The notes under the pieces were generated by a model. That model searched no databases, was not told where the DNA came from, and saw only the letters and a program-made list of their open reading frames with translations. This document shows positions 34,258 to 43,127 of a stretch of 64,000 bases of DNA, piece after piece. The DNA lies in NCBI RefSeq assembly GCF_003253735.1, contig NZ_QKYW01000006.1, positions 186,001 to 250,000 on the forward strand, written 5' to 3'. The translations under genes and the position numbers were made by a program. Each line of letters opens with the position of its first letter. The stretch's first letter is position 1. The stretch is from Pseudomonas sp. URMO17WK12:I2 (GTDB lineage Bacteria; Pseudomonadota; Gammaproteobacteria; Pseudomonadales; Pseudomonadaceae).

Positions 34258-35442
34258 ATGCTCAATACCGAATTCTCGCCATGGCCCTGCTTCACTAATC
34301 AAGAAGCTAATGCAGTACGTGACGTTCTTTTGTCGAACAAAGTTAATTACTGGACCGGTCAAGAGTGCCGCGAGTTCGAGAAGGAGTTCGCCCTCTGGGT
34401 AGGTGCCAAGCATGCTATTGCCTTAGCGAACGGAACCGTCGCTCTGGATCTCGCTTTTCAAGCGTTAGGCATAGGCACCGGTGACGAAGTCATTGTCACA
34501 CCAAGAACTTTTCTTGCTTCCGTTTCCAGCATTGTCAATGCAGGTGCAATTCCGGTTTTTGCCGAAGTAGATCGAGATAACCAGAACATCACGGCAGAAA
34601 CCATTCGCGCTGTCCTGACGCCCCGCACACGCGCCATCATCTGTGTTCACCTGGCTGGCTGGCCCTGTGATATGGATCCGATCATGGCGTTAGCTTCGGA
34701 GCACGGCCTTAAAGTTATCGAAGACTGCGCTCAAGCCCACGGCGCGATTTACAAAGGTCGTCCGGTGGGTTCTATCGGGCATGTTGGCGCCTGGTCGTTT
34801 TGTCAAGACAAGATCATGACCACGGGCGGTGAAGGTGGCATGGTCACGACCAATGATCATGGCCTTTGGTCAAAAATGTGGTCATACAAGGATCACGGCA
34901 AATCTTGGGAAGCCATTTACGAGCGTCAGCATGCCCCTGGTTTCCGCTGGCTACATGAAAGCTTCGGCACCAATTGGCGGATGATGGAAGTACAGGGTGC
35001 AATTGGACGAATTCAACTATCGCGTATGAAAGATTGGAGCGCTGCTCGCCAGTGCAACGCGAAGCGCATTTGGGAGGTTGCCAGCGTGCTGCCTGGTCTG
35101 CGAGTTCCTGAGGTGCCTGCTGATATCGAGCACGCTGCGTATAAATGTTATGTATTCGTCGAACCAACGAAACTAAAACCAGAATGGACTCGCGATCTCA
35201 TTTTGAGCGAGATCAATGCGCGGGGTATACCTTGCTATTCGGGCTCATGCTCCGAGGTCTATCTGGAGAAAGCATTTGATGATACAGGCTGGAGGCCGGA
35301 GCAACCGCTTGAAGTCGCACGCGAGCTGGGCGAAACAAGTCTGATGTTTTTGGTACACCCGACTCTTAGCAGTGAAGAAATATCGAAAACCTGTACAGTG
35401 CTCGAAGACGTTCTGCGAGAAGCCTCGCTGGATGTTGGCTGA
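34258..35442 (+). CDS. DegT/DnrJ/EryC1/StrS aminotransferase next to wbpM
   Basis: 394 residues. Full-length PLP sugar aminotransferase: NYWTGQECREFEKEFA, LANGTVALDLA, IEDCAQAHGA and WSFCQDKIMTTGGEGGM with the lysine K185. The TTGGEGGM motif is common in enzymes that aminate 4-keto-6-deoxy UDP-sugars (PglE-like), and WbpM downstream supplies such a substrate. GC content is intermediate between the AT-rich cluster and wbpM. The frame is open to TTG 34246; neither start has a clear Shine-Dalgarno. Confidence 0.88.
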   Translation: MLNTEFSPWPCFTNQEANAVRDVLLSNKVNYWTGQECREFEKEFALWVGAKHAIALANGTVALDLAFQALGIGTGDEVIVTPRTFLASVSSIVNAGAIPVFAEVDRDNQNITAETIRAVLTPRTRAIICVHLAGWPCDMDPIMALASEHGLKVIEDCAQAHGAIYKGRPVGSIGHVGAWSFCQDKIMTTGGEGGMVTTNDHGLWSKMWSYKDHGKSWEAIYERQHAPGFRWLHESFGTNWRMMEVQGAIGRIQLSRMKDWSAARQCNAKRIWEVASVLPGLRVPEVPADIEHAAYKCYVFVEPTKLKPEWTRDLILSEINARGIPCYSGSCSEVYLEKAFDDTGWRPEQPLEVARELGETSLMFLVHPTLSSEEISKTCTVLEDVLREASLDVG

Positions 35443-35513
35443 CGCTCAGCTAGGTATTGAGCTCAGGCTATTAGCCATGACAGTGAAAGTTAGTAGGGAT
35501 ACGAGGTAGTGTT

Positions 35514-37529
35514 GTGTTGAGGTTTGCTGAGCTGCTACGTACTCGTCTGGTACGGCTGCGCCGTCGCCAAAAACGACTGATCCAGGTGGCCGTCGACGTG
35601 ATGCTGGTATGGGCGGCATTGTGGCTGGCCTTTGTCGTTCGCCTGGGGGATTTCGAAGAGGTCTACCCACTTGACGGGCACCTTTGGCTTTTCGCCCTCG
35701 CTCCCCTTATTTCCATCCCGCTGTTCATTCGCTTTGGTATGTACCGCGCCGTGATGCGGTATTTCGGCACCGAGGCACTGATTGCCATTGCCAAGGCGGT
35801 CTCTCTGTCAGCATTGATTCTGGCGTTGGCGATTTACTGGCATCAGGATGCGCGGGCGGTGATTCCCCGTTCCATGGTGTTCAATTACTGGTGGCTGAGC
35901 ATCATGTTGATCGGCGGGCTGCGCTTGGCGATGCGCCAGTTCTTTATGGGCCACTGGTTCGCTGCTGATCAACCCTTCAAATTCAGCAGCCGTGATGCAT
36001 GTGCTCCGCCGGTGGCCATTTATGGCGCAGGCTCGGCGGGTAACCAGTTGGCCGCTGCCTTGCGTATGGGGCGTAGAAAGCGCCCGGTTGCCTTTATTGA
36101 CGACGATCCCAACATCGCCAACCGCATCATCGCGGGGCTGCGTGTGTATTCGCCACGTCACATCCAGCAGATGATCGACGATACTGGCGCTACAGAGATC
36201 CTGATGGCATTGCCATCGGCTTCACGCACACGTCGCCGAGAGGTACTTGCAGCGCTTGAACAATTCCCCCTGCATGTGCGCACTGTTCCTGGGTTCATGG
36301 ATCTGGCCAGTGGCAGGGTAAAGGTTGAGGATGTACAAGAAGTCGATATCGCAGACCTGCTGGGACGCGATACCGTGCCGCCGCAACGCGAATTGTTCGA
36401 GCGGTGCATTCGTGGTCAGGTGGTGATGGTAACCGGAGCCGGTGGATCGATCGGTTCCGAATTGTGCCGGCAGATACTAGGATCCGGCCCAAAAACGCTG
36501 CTGTTGTTCGAGCACAGCGAGTTCAATCTCTACGCCATTCATGGCGAACTTGAGCAGCGTATCCGCCGTGAATCGTTGCCGGTTAGATTGGTGCCGATCC
36601 TCGGCTCGGTGCGCAACCAGCAGCGCCAGGTCGAACTGTTGCATGCATGGGATGTGAATACCGTTTACCACGCCGCCGCTTATAAGCACGTGCCCATGGT
36701 CGAGCACAATATCGCCGAAGGCGTACTGAACAATGTGCTGGGCTCGTTACACACCGCTCAGGCTGCGTTGAAGGCTGGCGTCGAACACTTCGTACTGATC
36801 TCCACCGACAAGGCCGTACGGCCCACCAACGTGATGGGCAGCACCAAACGGTTGGCTGAGATGGTGCTTCAAGCCCTTAGCCAGGAAACCGCGCCCGTGC
36901 TGTTCGGCGACAAGGAAGGCGTGCATCAGGTCAACAAGACCCGCTTCACCATGGTCCGTTTCGGCAATGTGCTCGGTTCCTCAGGCTCGGTGATTCCGCG
37001 TTTTTACGAGCAGATTCGCAAGGGGGGACCGGTTACCGTTACCCACCCAAATATCACCCGTTACTTTATGACCATCCCCGAAGCGGCTCAGTTGGTGATT
37101 CAGGCTGGTTCCATGGGCAAGGGCGGCGATGTGTTCGTGCTGGATATGGGGCAACCGGTGAAGATCGCCGAGTTGGCGGAAAAGATGATCCATCTCACCG
37201 GGCTCAGTGTAGCCTCGGATGAGAATCCCAGCGGCGATATTGCCATTGAGTTCACTGGCCTGCGCCCGGGTGAGAAACTCTATGAGGAGTTGCTGATCGG
37301 TGACAACGTGAGCCCTACCGAGCACCCGATGATAATGCGGGCCAATGAAGAGCATCTGCCCTGGGACACCTTTAAGTTGGCCATTGCCCATCTGCTTTGC
37401 GCCGTAGAACAGGATGACTACGACCGGGTACGTCAACTGCTGCGCGAAACGGTCTGCGGTTATACGCCGGAAGGTGAAATCGTCGACTGGATGCATCAGC
37501 GCCGTGAGGCCAAAAGGCCGCTGGAATAG
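35514..37529 (+). CDS. wbpM: UDP-GlcNAc C4/C6 dehydratase WbpM
   Basis: 671 residues. About four N-terminal membrane helices (about 22-145), a nucleotide-binding middle domain (VAIYGAGSAGNQLAAAL about 166-182), and a C-terminal SDR catalytic domain: VTGAGGSIGSELCRQIL (about 307-323), AAAYKHVPMVE, ISTDKAVRPTNVMGSTK with Met replacing the usual Tyr, and LRPGEKLYEELL. It makes UDP-4-keto-6-deoxy-GlcNAc, precursor of QuiNAc, FucNAc and QuiNAc4N sugars. It is the conserved last gene of Pseudomonas O-antigen loci. Start GTG 35514 with GAGG at 35503-35506. Confidence 0.96.
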   Translation: MLRFAELLRTRLVRLRRRQKRLIQVAVDVMLVWAALWLAFVVRLGDFEEVYPLDGHLWLFALAPLISIPLFIRFGMYRAVMRYFGTEALIAIAKAVSLSALILALAIYWHQDARAVIPRSMVFNYWWLSIMLIGGLRLAMRQFFMGHWFAADQPFKFSSRDACAPPVAIYGAGSAGNQLAAALRMGRRKRPVAFIDDDPNIANRIIAGLRVYSPRHIQQMIDDTGATEILMALPSASRTRRREVLAALEQFPLHVRTVPGFMDLASGRVKVEDVQEVDIADLLGRDTVPPQRELFERCIRGQVVMVTGAGGSIGSELCRQILGSGPKTLLLFEHSEFNLYAIHGELEQRIRRESLPVRLVPILGSVRNQQRQVELLHAWDVNTVYHAAAYKHVPMVEHNIAEGVLNNVLGSLHTAQAALKAGVEHFVLISTDKAVRPTNVMGSTKRLAEMVLQALSQETAPVLFGDKEGVHQVNKTRFTMVRFGNVLGSSGSVIPRFYEQIRKGGPVTVTHPNITRYFMTIPEAAQLVIQAGSMGKGGDVFVLDMGQPVKIAELAEKMIHLTGLSVASDENPSGDIAIEFTGLRPGEKLYEELLIGDNVSPTEHPMIMRANEEHLPWDTFKLAIAHLLCAVEQDDYDRVRQLLRETVCGYTPEGEIVDWMHQRREAKRPLE

Positions 37530-37531
37530 GG

Positions 37532-37563
37532 CGCTCCTACCGAATGCGGCATTCGTAGGAGCG
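37532..37563. terminator. Bidirectional terminator-like hairpin
   Basis: CGCTCCTACCGAATGC (37532-37547) pairs with GCATTCGTAGGAGCG (37549-37563) with one bulged C. It sits between the stops of two convergent genes, 3 bases after wbpM and 15 before the M42 peptidase stop. No T-tract is present. Confidence 0.6.
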
Positions 37564-37577
37564 TGCCCTCGTCGCAT

Positions 37578-38768
37578 TCAGCCGTCTCTTTCGCGATTCC
37601 CAACCAGACTATCCACTGTCGGCACCCGCGTCTCTGGCTCCATCTGCGCATCATGTTCCAACTGGTGACTGAAGCGTTCCAAGGAGCCATTCTCCGGCTG
37701 TGCATCACTGGCGAATACCGGTGGGCTGAGCAGATAGGCGCCGAGCAAGCGGGAGAGGGCAGCGAGGCTGTCGATATGGGTGCGTTCGTAGCCGTGGGTG
37801 GCGTCGCAGCCGAAGGCGATCAGCGCGGTACGGATGTCGTGGCCGGCGGTAACGGCTGACTGGGCGTCGCTGTGGTAATAGCGGAACAGGTCGCGGCGCA
37901 CCGGGATTTCGTTTTCGCTGGCCAGGCGCAGCAGTTGTCGCGACAGGTGATAGTCGTAGGGGCCGCCGGAGTCGTGCATGGCCACGCTGACGGTATGTTC
38001 GGTGGAGCGCTGGCCGGTGGCGACCGGCGCAATGTCGATACCCACGAATTCGCTCACATCCCAGGGCAACGCTGCTGCCGCGCCGGAGCCGACTTCTTCG
38101 GTGATGGTGAACAGCGGATGGCAGTCGATGGGCGGTTCCTGACCGCTTTCCACCACCGCCTTGAGCGCGGCGAGCAGGGCGGCGACACCGGCTTTGTCAT
38201 CCAGATGGCGGGCACTGATATGGCCGCTTTCGGTGAACTCGGGCAGTGGGTCGAAGGCCACGAAGTCGCCGACGGAGATGCCCAGGCTTTCGCAGTCGGC
38301 GCGGCTGGCGATCAGGGCATCCAGACGTAACTCGACGTGATCCCAGGAAATCGGCAGTTGGTCGACCTCGGTATTGAAGGCATGCCCCGAGGCCAGCAGC
38401 GGCAGGACGCTACCGCGGAATACGCCATGGTCACTGAATACGCTGACTCGACTGCCTTCGGCGAAGCGGCTGGACCAGCAGCCGATGGCGGTCAGGCTCA
38501 AGCGACCGTTGTCCTTGATCTCACGAACCATGGCACCAATGGTGTCCAGGTGCACGGAGACGGCACGATCCGGGCTGTCACGACGTCCTTTGAGGGTGCC
38601 GCGAATGGTGCCACGACGGGTCATCTCGAAGGGAATGCCGATTTCGGTAAGACGCTCGGCGACGTAGCGCACGATGGTGTCGGTAAAACCGGTAGGGCTG
38701 GGAATAGCGAGCATTTCCAGCAGGACTTTTTGCATGTACTCGAGATCGGGTTCTGGAATTTGCGACAT
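37578..38768 (-). CDS. M42-family peptidase of the NAGGN osmoprotectant system
   Basis: 396 residues. Metal ligands of co-catalytic zinc peptidases are visible: SVHLDTIGAM (H73, D75), HLDDKAGVAALL (bridging Asp about 185), ITEEVGSGAA (catalytic Glu pair about 219-220), FVGIDIAPV and a final THGYERTHIDSL His. It is the type found next to ngg and asnO in NAGGN loci (PA3461-like, from memory), where it may recycle or process the dipeptide amide. About 314 bases with a strong hairpin separate it from ngg. AGGAC-poor context; ATG 38768 follows GGAGAGCCC. Confidence 0.88.
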   Translation of the reverse strand: MSQIPEPDLEYMQKVLLEMLAIPSPTGFTDTIVRYVAERLTEIGIPFEMTRRGTIRGTLKGRRDSPDRAVSVHLDTIGAMVREIKDNGRLSLTAIGCWSSRFAEGSRVSVFSDHGVFRGSVLPLLASGHAFNTEVDQLPISWDHVELRLDALIASRADCESLGISVGDFVAFDPLPEFTESGHISARHLDDKAGVAALLAALKAVVESGQEPPIDCHPLFTITEEVGSGAAAALPWDVSEFVGIDIAPVATGQRSTEHTVSVAMHDSGGPYDYHLSRQLLRLASENEIPVRRDLFRYYHSDAQSAVTAGHDIRTALIAFGCDATHGYERTHIDSLAALSRLLGAYLLSPPVFASDAQPENGSLERFSHQLEHDAQMEPETRVPTVDSLVGNRERDG

Positions 38769-39082
38769 GGGCTCTCCATCTAGGACGGGGGCGGGCCGCC
38801 GGGCGACGTCGGTCTCTGGTGACTGCTTGACGCCTGTCGACGGACGGAAATTTTGCGCTGTGTTACATCCTGACCCGCATTTGCAGCGAGGGTTTCAAGC
38901 ATAGGCCGCTGATCGAGCCCATCACTTGCAAGGCACTCTGGTCCGATCAATCGCGCCGAGGCGATATCGCCAATTGACCGGCGGGCACCTAAGCCCTGCC
39001 GCACTCGGTTCCACGGTGCCGGCACCGGTGAGGCAACCTTCAAGCGTCCTCACCGGTGCCACGAGTGATCTGGCTGGTTCGA
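38769..39082 (-). other. Intercistronic region between ngg and the M42 peptidase gene
   Basis: 314 bases without a gene. It includes a perfect inverted repeat, GGCACCGGTGAGG 39021-39033 and CCTCACCGGTGCC 39048-39060 with a 14-nt loop, lying 22 bases after the ngg stop. There is no T-tract. It could end most transcripts, stabilise the ngg message, or make the peptidase gene differentially expressed. Its own promoter, if any, was not identified. Confidence 0.6.
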
Positions 39083-40825
39083 TCAGTCACCCACCCCATG
39101 GCTCAAGGGGAACAACAGATCGATAAACCGCTCCGCGGTTGGCTGCGGCTCGTGATTGGCCAGGCCTGCGCGCTCGTTGGCCTCGATGAACACGTACTCG
39201 GGCTGGTCCGCGGCAGGTACCAGCAAATCGAGGCCTACCACCGGAATATCCAGCGCGCGAGCCGCTTTGACGGCCGCATCGGCAAGCGTCGGATGCAAAA
39301 TGCCGGTGACATCTTCGAGAATCCCGCCGGTATGCAGGTTGGCGGTCTTGCGCACGGCCATGCGTTTGCCCTGGGGCAGCACGCTGTCGTAGTCATAACC
39401 AGCGGCATGCAGGGTGCGCAGGGTCTCGGCATCCTTGGGAATGCGGCTTTCGCCGCCGGTGGCCGCCTGGCGACGCCGGCTTTGCGCGTCGATCAGCTCG
39501 CCAATGGTATGGCGGCCATCGCCGAGAATTTCCGCTGGGCGGCGGATCGCCGCCGCCACTACTTCGAAACCGATCACCACGATGCGCAGGTCGAAGCCTT
39601 CGTGGTAACTCTCCAGCAGCACACGCTCATCGAAGGGGCGCGCGCGCTCGATAGCGGCCTGCACATCGGCGGGCGTGCGCAGGTCGACGGCGACGCCTTG
39701 GCCCTGTTCCCCATCCACGGGCTTGACCACCAGGCTGCCATGCTCGGCCAAAAACGCCGCGTTGTCCTCGGCACTGCCTGCGAGGCGCTGGGCGGGCAGG
39801 CTCAGGCCAGCACGGCTGAGCGTGCGGTGGGTCAGGCGTTTGTCCTGGCAGAGAGTCATGGTCACGGCGCTGGTCAGGTCGGTCAGCGACTCGCGGCAAC
39901 GAATGCGTCGACCGCCCTGGCTCAGGGTAAACAAGCCGGCTTCGGCGTCGTCGATCTGCGCATCGATACCACGACGACGGGCTTCATCGACGATGATGCG
40001 TGCGTAAGGGTTGAGGTTGTCGTCCGGCCCCGGGCCGAGGAACAGGGTCTGGTTGATGCCGTTCTTGCGTTTGATGCTGAAGGTCTGCAGTTCACGGAAA
40101 CCCAGTTTGGCATACAGCTTCTTGGCCTGGCCGTTGTCGTGCAGCACCGACAGGTCGAGGTGGCTGAGGCCGCGGCTCATGAAGTGCTCGATCAGATGGC
40201 GAACCAGCACCTCGCCCACGCCGGGGCGGCTGCAGGCCGGGTCGACGGCCAGGCACCAGAGGCTGCTGCCCAGTTCCGGATCCTTGTAGGCTTTCTGGTG
40301 ATTGAGGCCCATCACGCTGCCGATCACAGCGCCGCTGTCTTCATCCTCGGCCAGCCAGTAGACCGGGCCACCCTGGTGACGCGGGGTGAGCTTCTCGGGA
40401 TCGAGCGGCAGCATGCCGCGGGTCTGGTACAGGCAATTGATCGCCTGCCAGTCCGCCTCGGTCTGCGCCCGGCGCACGCGAAAGCCGCGAAAGCCGCGGC
40501 GCGCCTGCCGGTAGTCGCTGAACCACAGGCGCAGGGTGTCCGAGGGGTCGAGAAACAGCTGCTGCGGTGCCTGGGCCAGCACCTGTTGCGGCGCCGCGAC
40601 ATAGAGCGCGATGTCCCGCTCGCCGGGCTGCTCGCTGAGCAGCTCTTCGGCCAGCACTGCGGCGTCGGGAAAGGTGTGGCCGATCAGCAGCCGGCCCCAG
40701 CCGCAGTGGACGATCTGTGGCTGGCTGATGCCATCGCCGTGCTCTTCGGCAAAACGCGCCTGCAGGCGCTCGTAGGAGGGGGACTGGCCGCGGAGAAGGC
40801 GCTGGTTGTGGGCAGTGGCTCGCAT
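39083..40825 (-). CDS. ngg: N-acetylglutaminylglutamine synthetase
   Basis: 580 residues from ATG 40825 (MRATAHNQRLL), with AAGGAAC about 10 bases upstream; the frame is open further to 41125 but that would overrun asnO. A GNAT domain (about 110-265: PACSRPGVGEVLVRHLIEHF, HDNGQAKKLYAKLGF) precedes an ATP-grasp domain (about 290-575: LVVKPVDGEQGQGVAVDL, DLRIVVIGFEVVAAAIRRPA, FIEANERAGL). It would acetylate and ligate glutamine residues to give N-acetylglutaminylglutamine, later amidated by the asnO product. The dipeptide accumulates under osmotic stress (family knowledge). Confidence 0.94.
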   Translation of the reverse strand: MRATAHNQRLLRGQSPSYERLQARFAEEHGDGISQPQIVHCGWGRLLIGHTFPDAAVLAEELLSEQPGERDIALYVAAPQQVLAQAPQQLFLDPSDTLRLWFSDYRQARRGFRGFRVRRAQTEADWQAINCLYQTRGMLPLDPEKLTPRHQGGPVYWLAEDEDSGAVIGSVMGLNHQKAYKDPELGSSLWCLAVDPACSRPGVGEVLVRHLIEHFMSRGLSHLDLSVLHDNGQAKKLYAKLGFRELQTFSIKRKNGINQTLFLGPGPDDNLNPYARIIVDEARRRGIDAQIDDAEAGLFTLSQGGRRIRCRESLTDLTSAVTMTLCQDKRLTHRTLSRAGLSLPAQRLAGSAEDNAAFLAEHGSLVVKPVDGEQGQGVAVDLRTPADVQAAIERARPFDERVLLESYHEGFDLRIVVIGFEVVAAAIRRPAEILGDGRHTIGELIDAQSRRRQAATGGESRIPKDAETLRTLHAAGYDYDSVLPQGKRMAVRKTANLHTGGILEDVTGILHPTLADAAVKAARALDIPVVGLDLLVPAADQPEYVFIEANERAGLANHEPQPTAERFIDLLFPLSHGVGD

Positions 40826-40956
40826 TGAAGAATGTTCCTTTGCTTGCGCATGGCCGGTAATACCGGCTATCGGTTGGCCTGTCTGATGATCCGCAGCGAG
40901 GCGGATACGGCCATTGCAGTTGAGAGCGAGGGAGCCGCAGCTCCCCCGATTCGTCG

Positions 40957-42726
40957 TTACAGGCCCTGTTCGCTCAGCCACAGGTTCAGCGCTGCCATTT
41001 GCCACAGCTTGGAGCCGCGTAATGGTGTCAGCTGGCCCTGTGGGTCGGTGAGCAGGCGGTCGAGCATCTGCGGGTTGAAGATGCCGCGATCGTGAGCCGG
41101 GTCGACCAGCAGGTCGCGCACCCAACCCAGGGTCGCGCCTTCCAGGTGCTTGAGGCCCGGCACCGGGAAGTAACCCTTCTTGCGGTCGATGACCTCGGCC
41201 GGGATGACCTTGCGGGCCGCCTCCTTGAGCACGTACTTGCCGCCTTCCGGCAGCTTGAACTGGCCGGGGATGCGCGCCGACAACTCCGCCACCCGGTAAT
41301 CCAGGAACGGCGTGCGCGCTTCGAGGCCCCAGGCCATGGTCATGTTGTCGACGCGTTTGACCGGGTCGTCGACCAGCATCACCGTGCTGTCCAGGCGCAG
41401 CGCCTTGTCCACCGCAGCGCTGGCGCCCGGCTGGGCGAAATGCTGGCGAACGAACTCGCCGGACACGTCGTCGGTCAGCCAGGCAGGCTGCACGCAGGCC
41501 GCGTATTCGTCGTGCTCGCGGTCGAAGAAAGCCTTGCGGTAGGCGCTATAGGCATCGTCCGCGCCATCGACCAATGGGTACCAGTGATAGCCGGCGAACA
41601 GCTCGTCGGCGCCCTGGCCGCTCTGCACCACCTTGCAATGCTTGGCCACTTCCCGCGAGAGCAGGTAGAAGGCGATGCAGTCGTGGCTGACCATCGGCTC
41701 GCTCATGGCCCGGAAGGCTGCCGGCAACTGATCGAGAATCTCGTTCTCGCCGATGCGCAGCTGGTGGTGCTGGGTTTCGAAGCGCTTGGCGATCAGATCC
41801 GAATACTGGAATTCGTCACCGCGCTCGCCACCGGCATCCTGGAAGCCGATGGAGAAGGTCAGCAGGTTCTCGACACCAGCTTCGCGCAGCAGGCCGACCA
41901 GCATGCTGGAGTCGACGCCGCCGGACAGCAGCACGCCGACATCCACGGCGGCACGCTGACGGATCTCGACGGCTTCGCGCATGCTGTCGAGGGTGGCGTC
42001 GCGCCAGTCCTCGAAGGTGAAGTTGGTTTCATCGGCATTCGGACCGAAGTTCAGCGTCCACCAGACCTTCTGCTCGACCTTGCCATTGGTGTCGATACGC
42101 ATCCAGGTAGCCGGCGGCAGTTTCTCAACGCCGGCGAGGATGGTGCGCGGTGCGGGCACCACGGCATGGAAGTTCAGGTAATGGTTGAGCGCAATGGGGT
42201 CCAGGGTCTTGCCGATATCGCCGCCTTTGATCAGCGCGGGCAGGCTGGAGGCAAATCGCAGACGATCCTTGGTCTTGGACAGGTACAGCGGCTTCACGCC
42301 CAGGCGATCACGGGCGATGAACAGTTGCTGGCTGTCGCGCTCCCAGATGGCGAAGGCGAACATGCCATTGAGCTTGGGCAGCAGGTCGGCGCCCCAGGCG
42401 TGATAGCCCTTGAGCAGTACCTCGGTGTCACCACCGGAGAAAAAGCGGTAGCCAAGCTGTTCCAGCTCGCCGCGCAATTCCGGGTAGTTGTAGATGGCGC
42501 CATTGAAGACCATCGACAGGCCGAGATCGTTATCGATCATCGGCTGGCCCGAGGCTTCGGCGAGATCCATGATCTTCAGCCGGCGGTGGCCAAAGGCGAC
42601 GGGGCCGCGGCTGTGGAAGCCATGGGCATCCGGGCCGCGAGGGGCGAGATGGTGAGTGATGCGTTCAACGGCAGCCAGATCGGCCGCTTGGTTATCGAAT
42701 CGAAGTTCGCCTGCTATTCCGCACAT
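40957..42726 (-). CDS. asnO: N-acetylglutaminylglutamine amidotransferase (asparagine synthetase-like)
   Basis: 589 residues. N-terminal glutaminase begins MCGIAGELRF, Cys2 being the nucleophile, which fixes the start at 42726; RGPDAHG and NGAIYNYPEL follow. The synthetase domain has VGVLLSGGVDSSMLVGLL (pyrophosphate loop about 260-268) and GQGADELFAGYHWYP. Class II amidotransferase of the AsnB fold; the neighbouring ngg identifies it as the NAGGN enzyme. The start has no good Shine-Dalgarno of its own, and a 4-codon leader frame ends 3 bases upstream. Confidence 0.93.
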   Translation of the reverse strand: MCGIAGELRFDNQAADLAAVERITHHLAPRGPDAHGFHSRGPVAFGHRRLKIMDLAEASGQPMIDNDLGLSMVFNGAIYNYPELRGELEQLGYRFFSGGDTEVLLKGYHAWGADLLPKLNGMFAFAIWERDSQQLFIARDRLGVKPLYLSKTKDRLRFASSLPALIKGGDIGKTLDPIALNHYLNFHAVVPAPRTILAGVEKLPPATWMRIDTNGKVEQKVWWTLNFGPNADETNFTFEDWRDATLDSMREAVEIRQRAAVDVGVLLSGGVDSSMLVGLLREAGVENLLTFSIGFQDAGGERGDEFQYSDLIAKRFETQHHQLRIGENEILDQLPAAFRAMSEPMVSHDCIAFYLLSREVAKHCKVVQSGQGADELFAGYHWYPLVDGADDAYSAYRKAFFDREHDEYAACVQPAWLTDDVSGEFVRQHFAQPGASAAVDKALRLDSTVMLVDDPVKRVDNMTMAWGLEARTPFLDYRVAELSARIPGQFKLPEGGKYVLKEAARKVIPAEVIDRKKGYFPVPGLKHLEGATLGWVRDLLVDPAHDRGIFNPQMLDRLLTDPQGQLTPLRGSKLWQMAALNLWLSEQGL

Positions 42727-43127
42727 AGTTTATAAAGCCCGCATGTTTCCTGGGCTCTGTTCCTCCTTAACGTCAGTCCGTACCAGTGTTGTACCGGTTC
42801 TGAGTTCCAGTGCGCTCCAGGGCGCGCCGGAGACGATCGAGCAGTGAAAAAGCTGTTGCGCGCGGATAAGCAGCGCAACAGGCTCGAGTTTTTTCGAGTC
42901 CCCGTGCGCGGCGAACGTTCAATAAAATGGCCGGGATGGCTGGTTCTGGCTACTCGGCAGGGCCGCAATCGCTTCGCGGGCATGGCCCGCTCCCACAAAA
43001 GCAGGCGAGCGCACCTCCCTCCTAGTTGCCATCACTCTCTTTTACTGTGGGAGCGGGCCATGCCCGCGATTCGGCAGGCCGGTTGTAATAGAAAAAGCGC
43101 GGCTGGCCAGCTTCGCGCTCTGCTCAC
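42727..43127. promoter_or_regulatory. Upstream region of asnO, with REPIN toward mnmC
   Basis: 401 bases. The asnO leader (minus strand) has an AAGGAGGA at about 42764-42771 and, further on, AGGAAAC just before a 4-codon frame ATG CGG GCT TTA TAA (42744-42730), then the asnO ATG at 42726. The remainder toward 43127 carries a REP pair (42974-43069). No clear promoter was identified; osmotic control is known for the system, not seen here. Confidence 0.5.
42974..43069. repeat. REPIN: two inverted REP copies
   Basis: TCGCGGGCATGGCCCGCTCC plus CACA at 42974-42997 is the exact reverse complement of TGTGGGAGCGGGCCATGCCC plus GCGA at 43046-43069, 24 bp each, separated by 48 bases. This head-to-head doublet is the mobile unit form of REPs, moved by RAYT transposases; no RAYT gene is in the window. 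Confidence 0.85.

Noticed and set aside
39056..40828. 590-codon open frame antisense to ngg
   Set aside because: GC-rich codon bias leaves long open antisense frames; the translation is low-complexity Gln/His/Arg-rich with no motif, while the minus strand encodes a clear GNAT/ATP-grasp enzyme.
41092..42735. 547-codon open frame antisense to asnO
   Set aside because: Shadow of the amidotransferase gene for the same reason; no ribosome site or recognisable domain.
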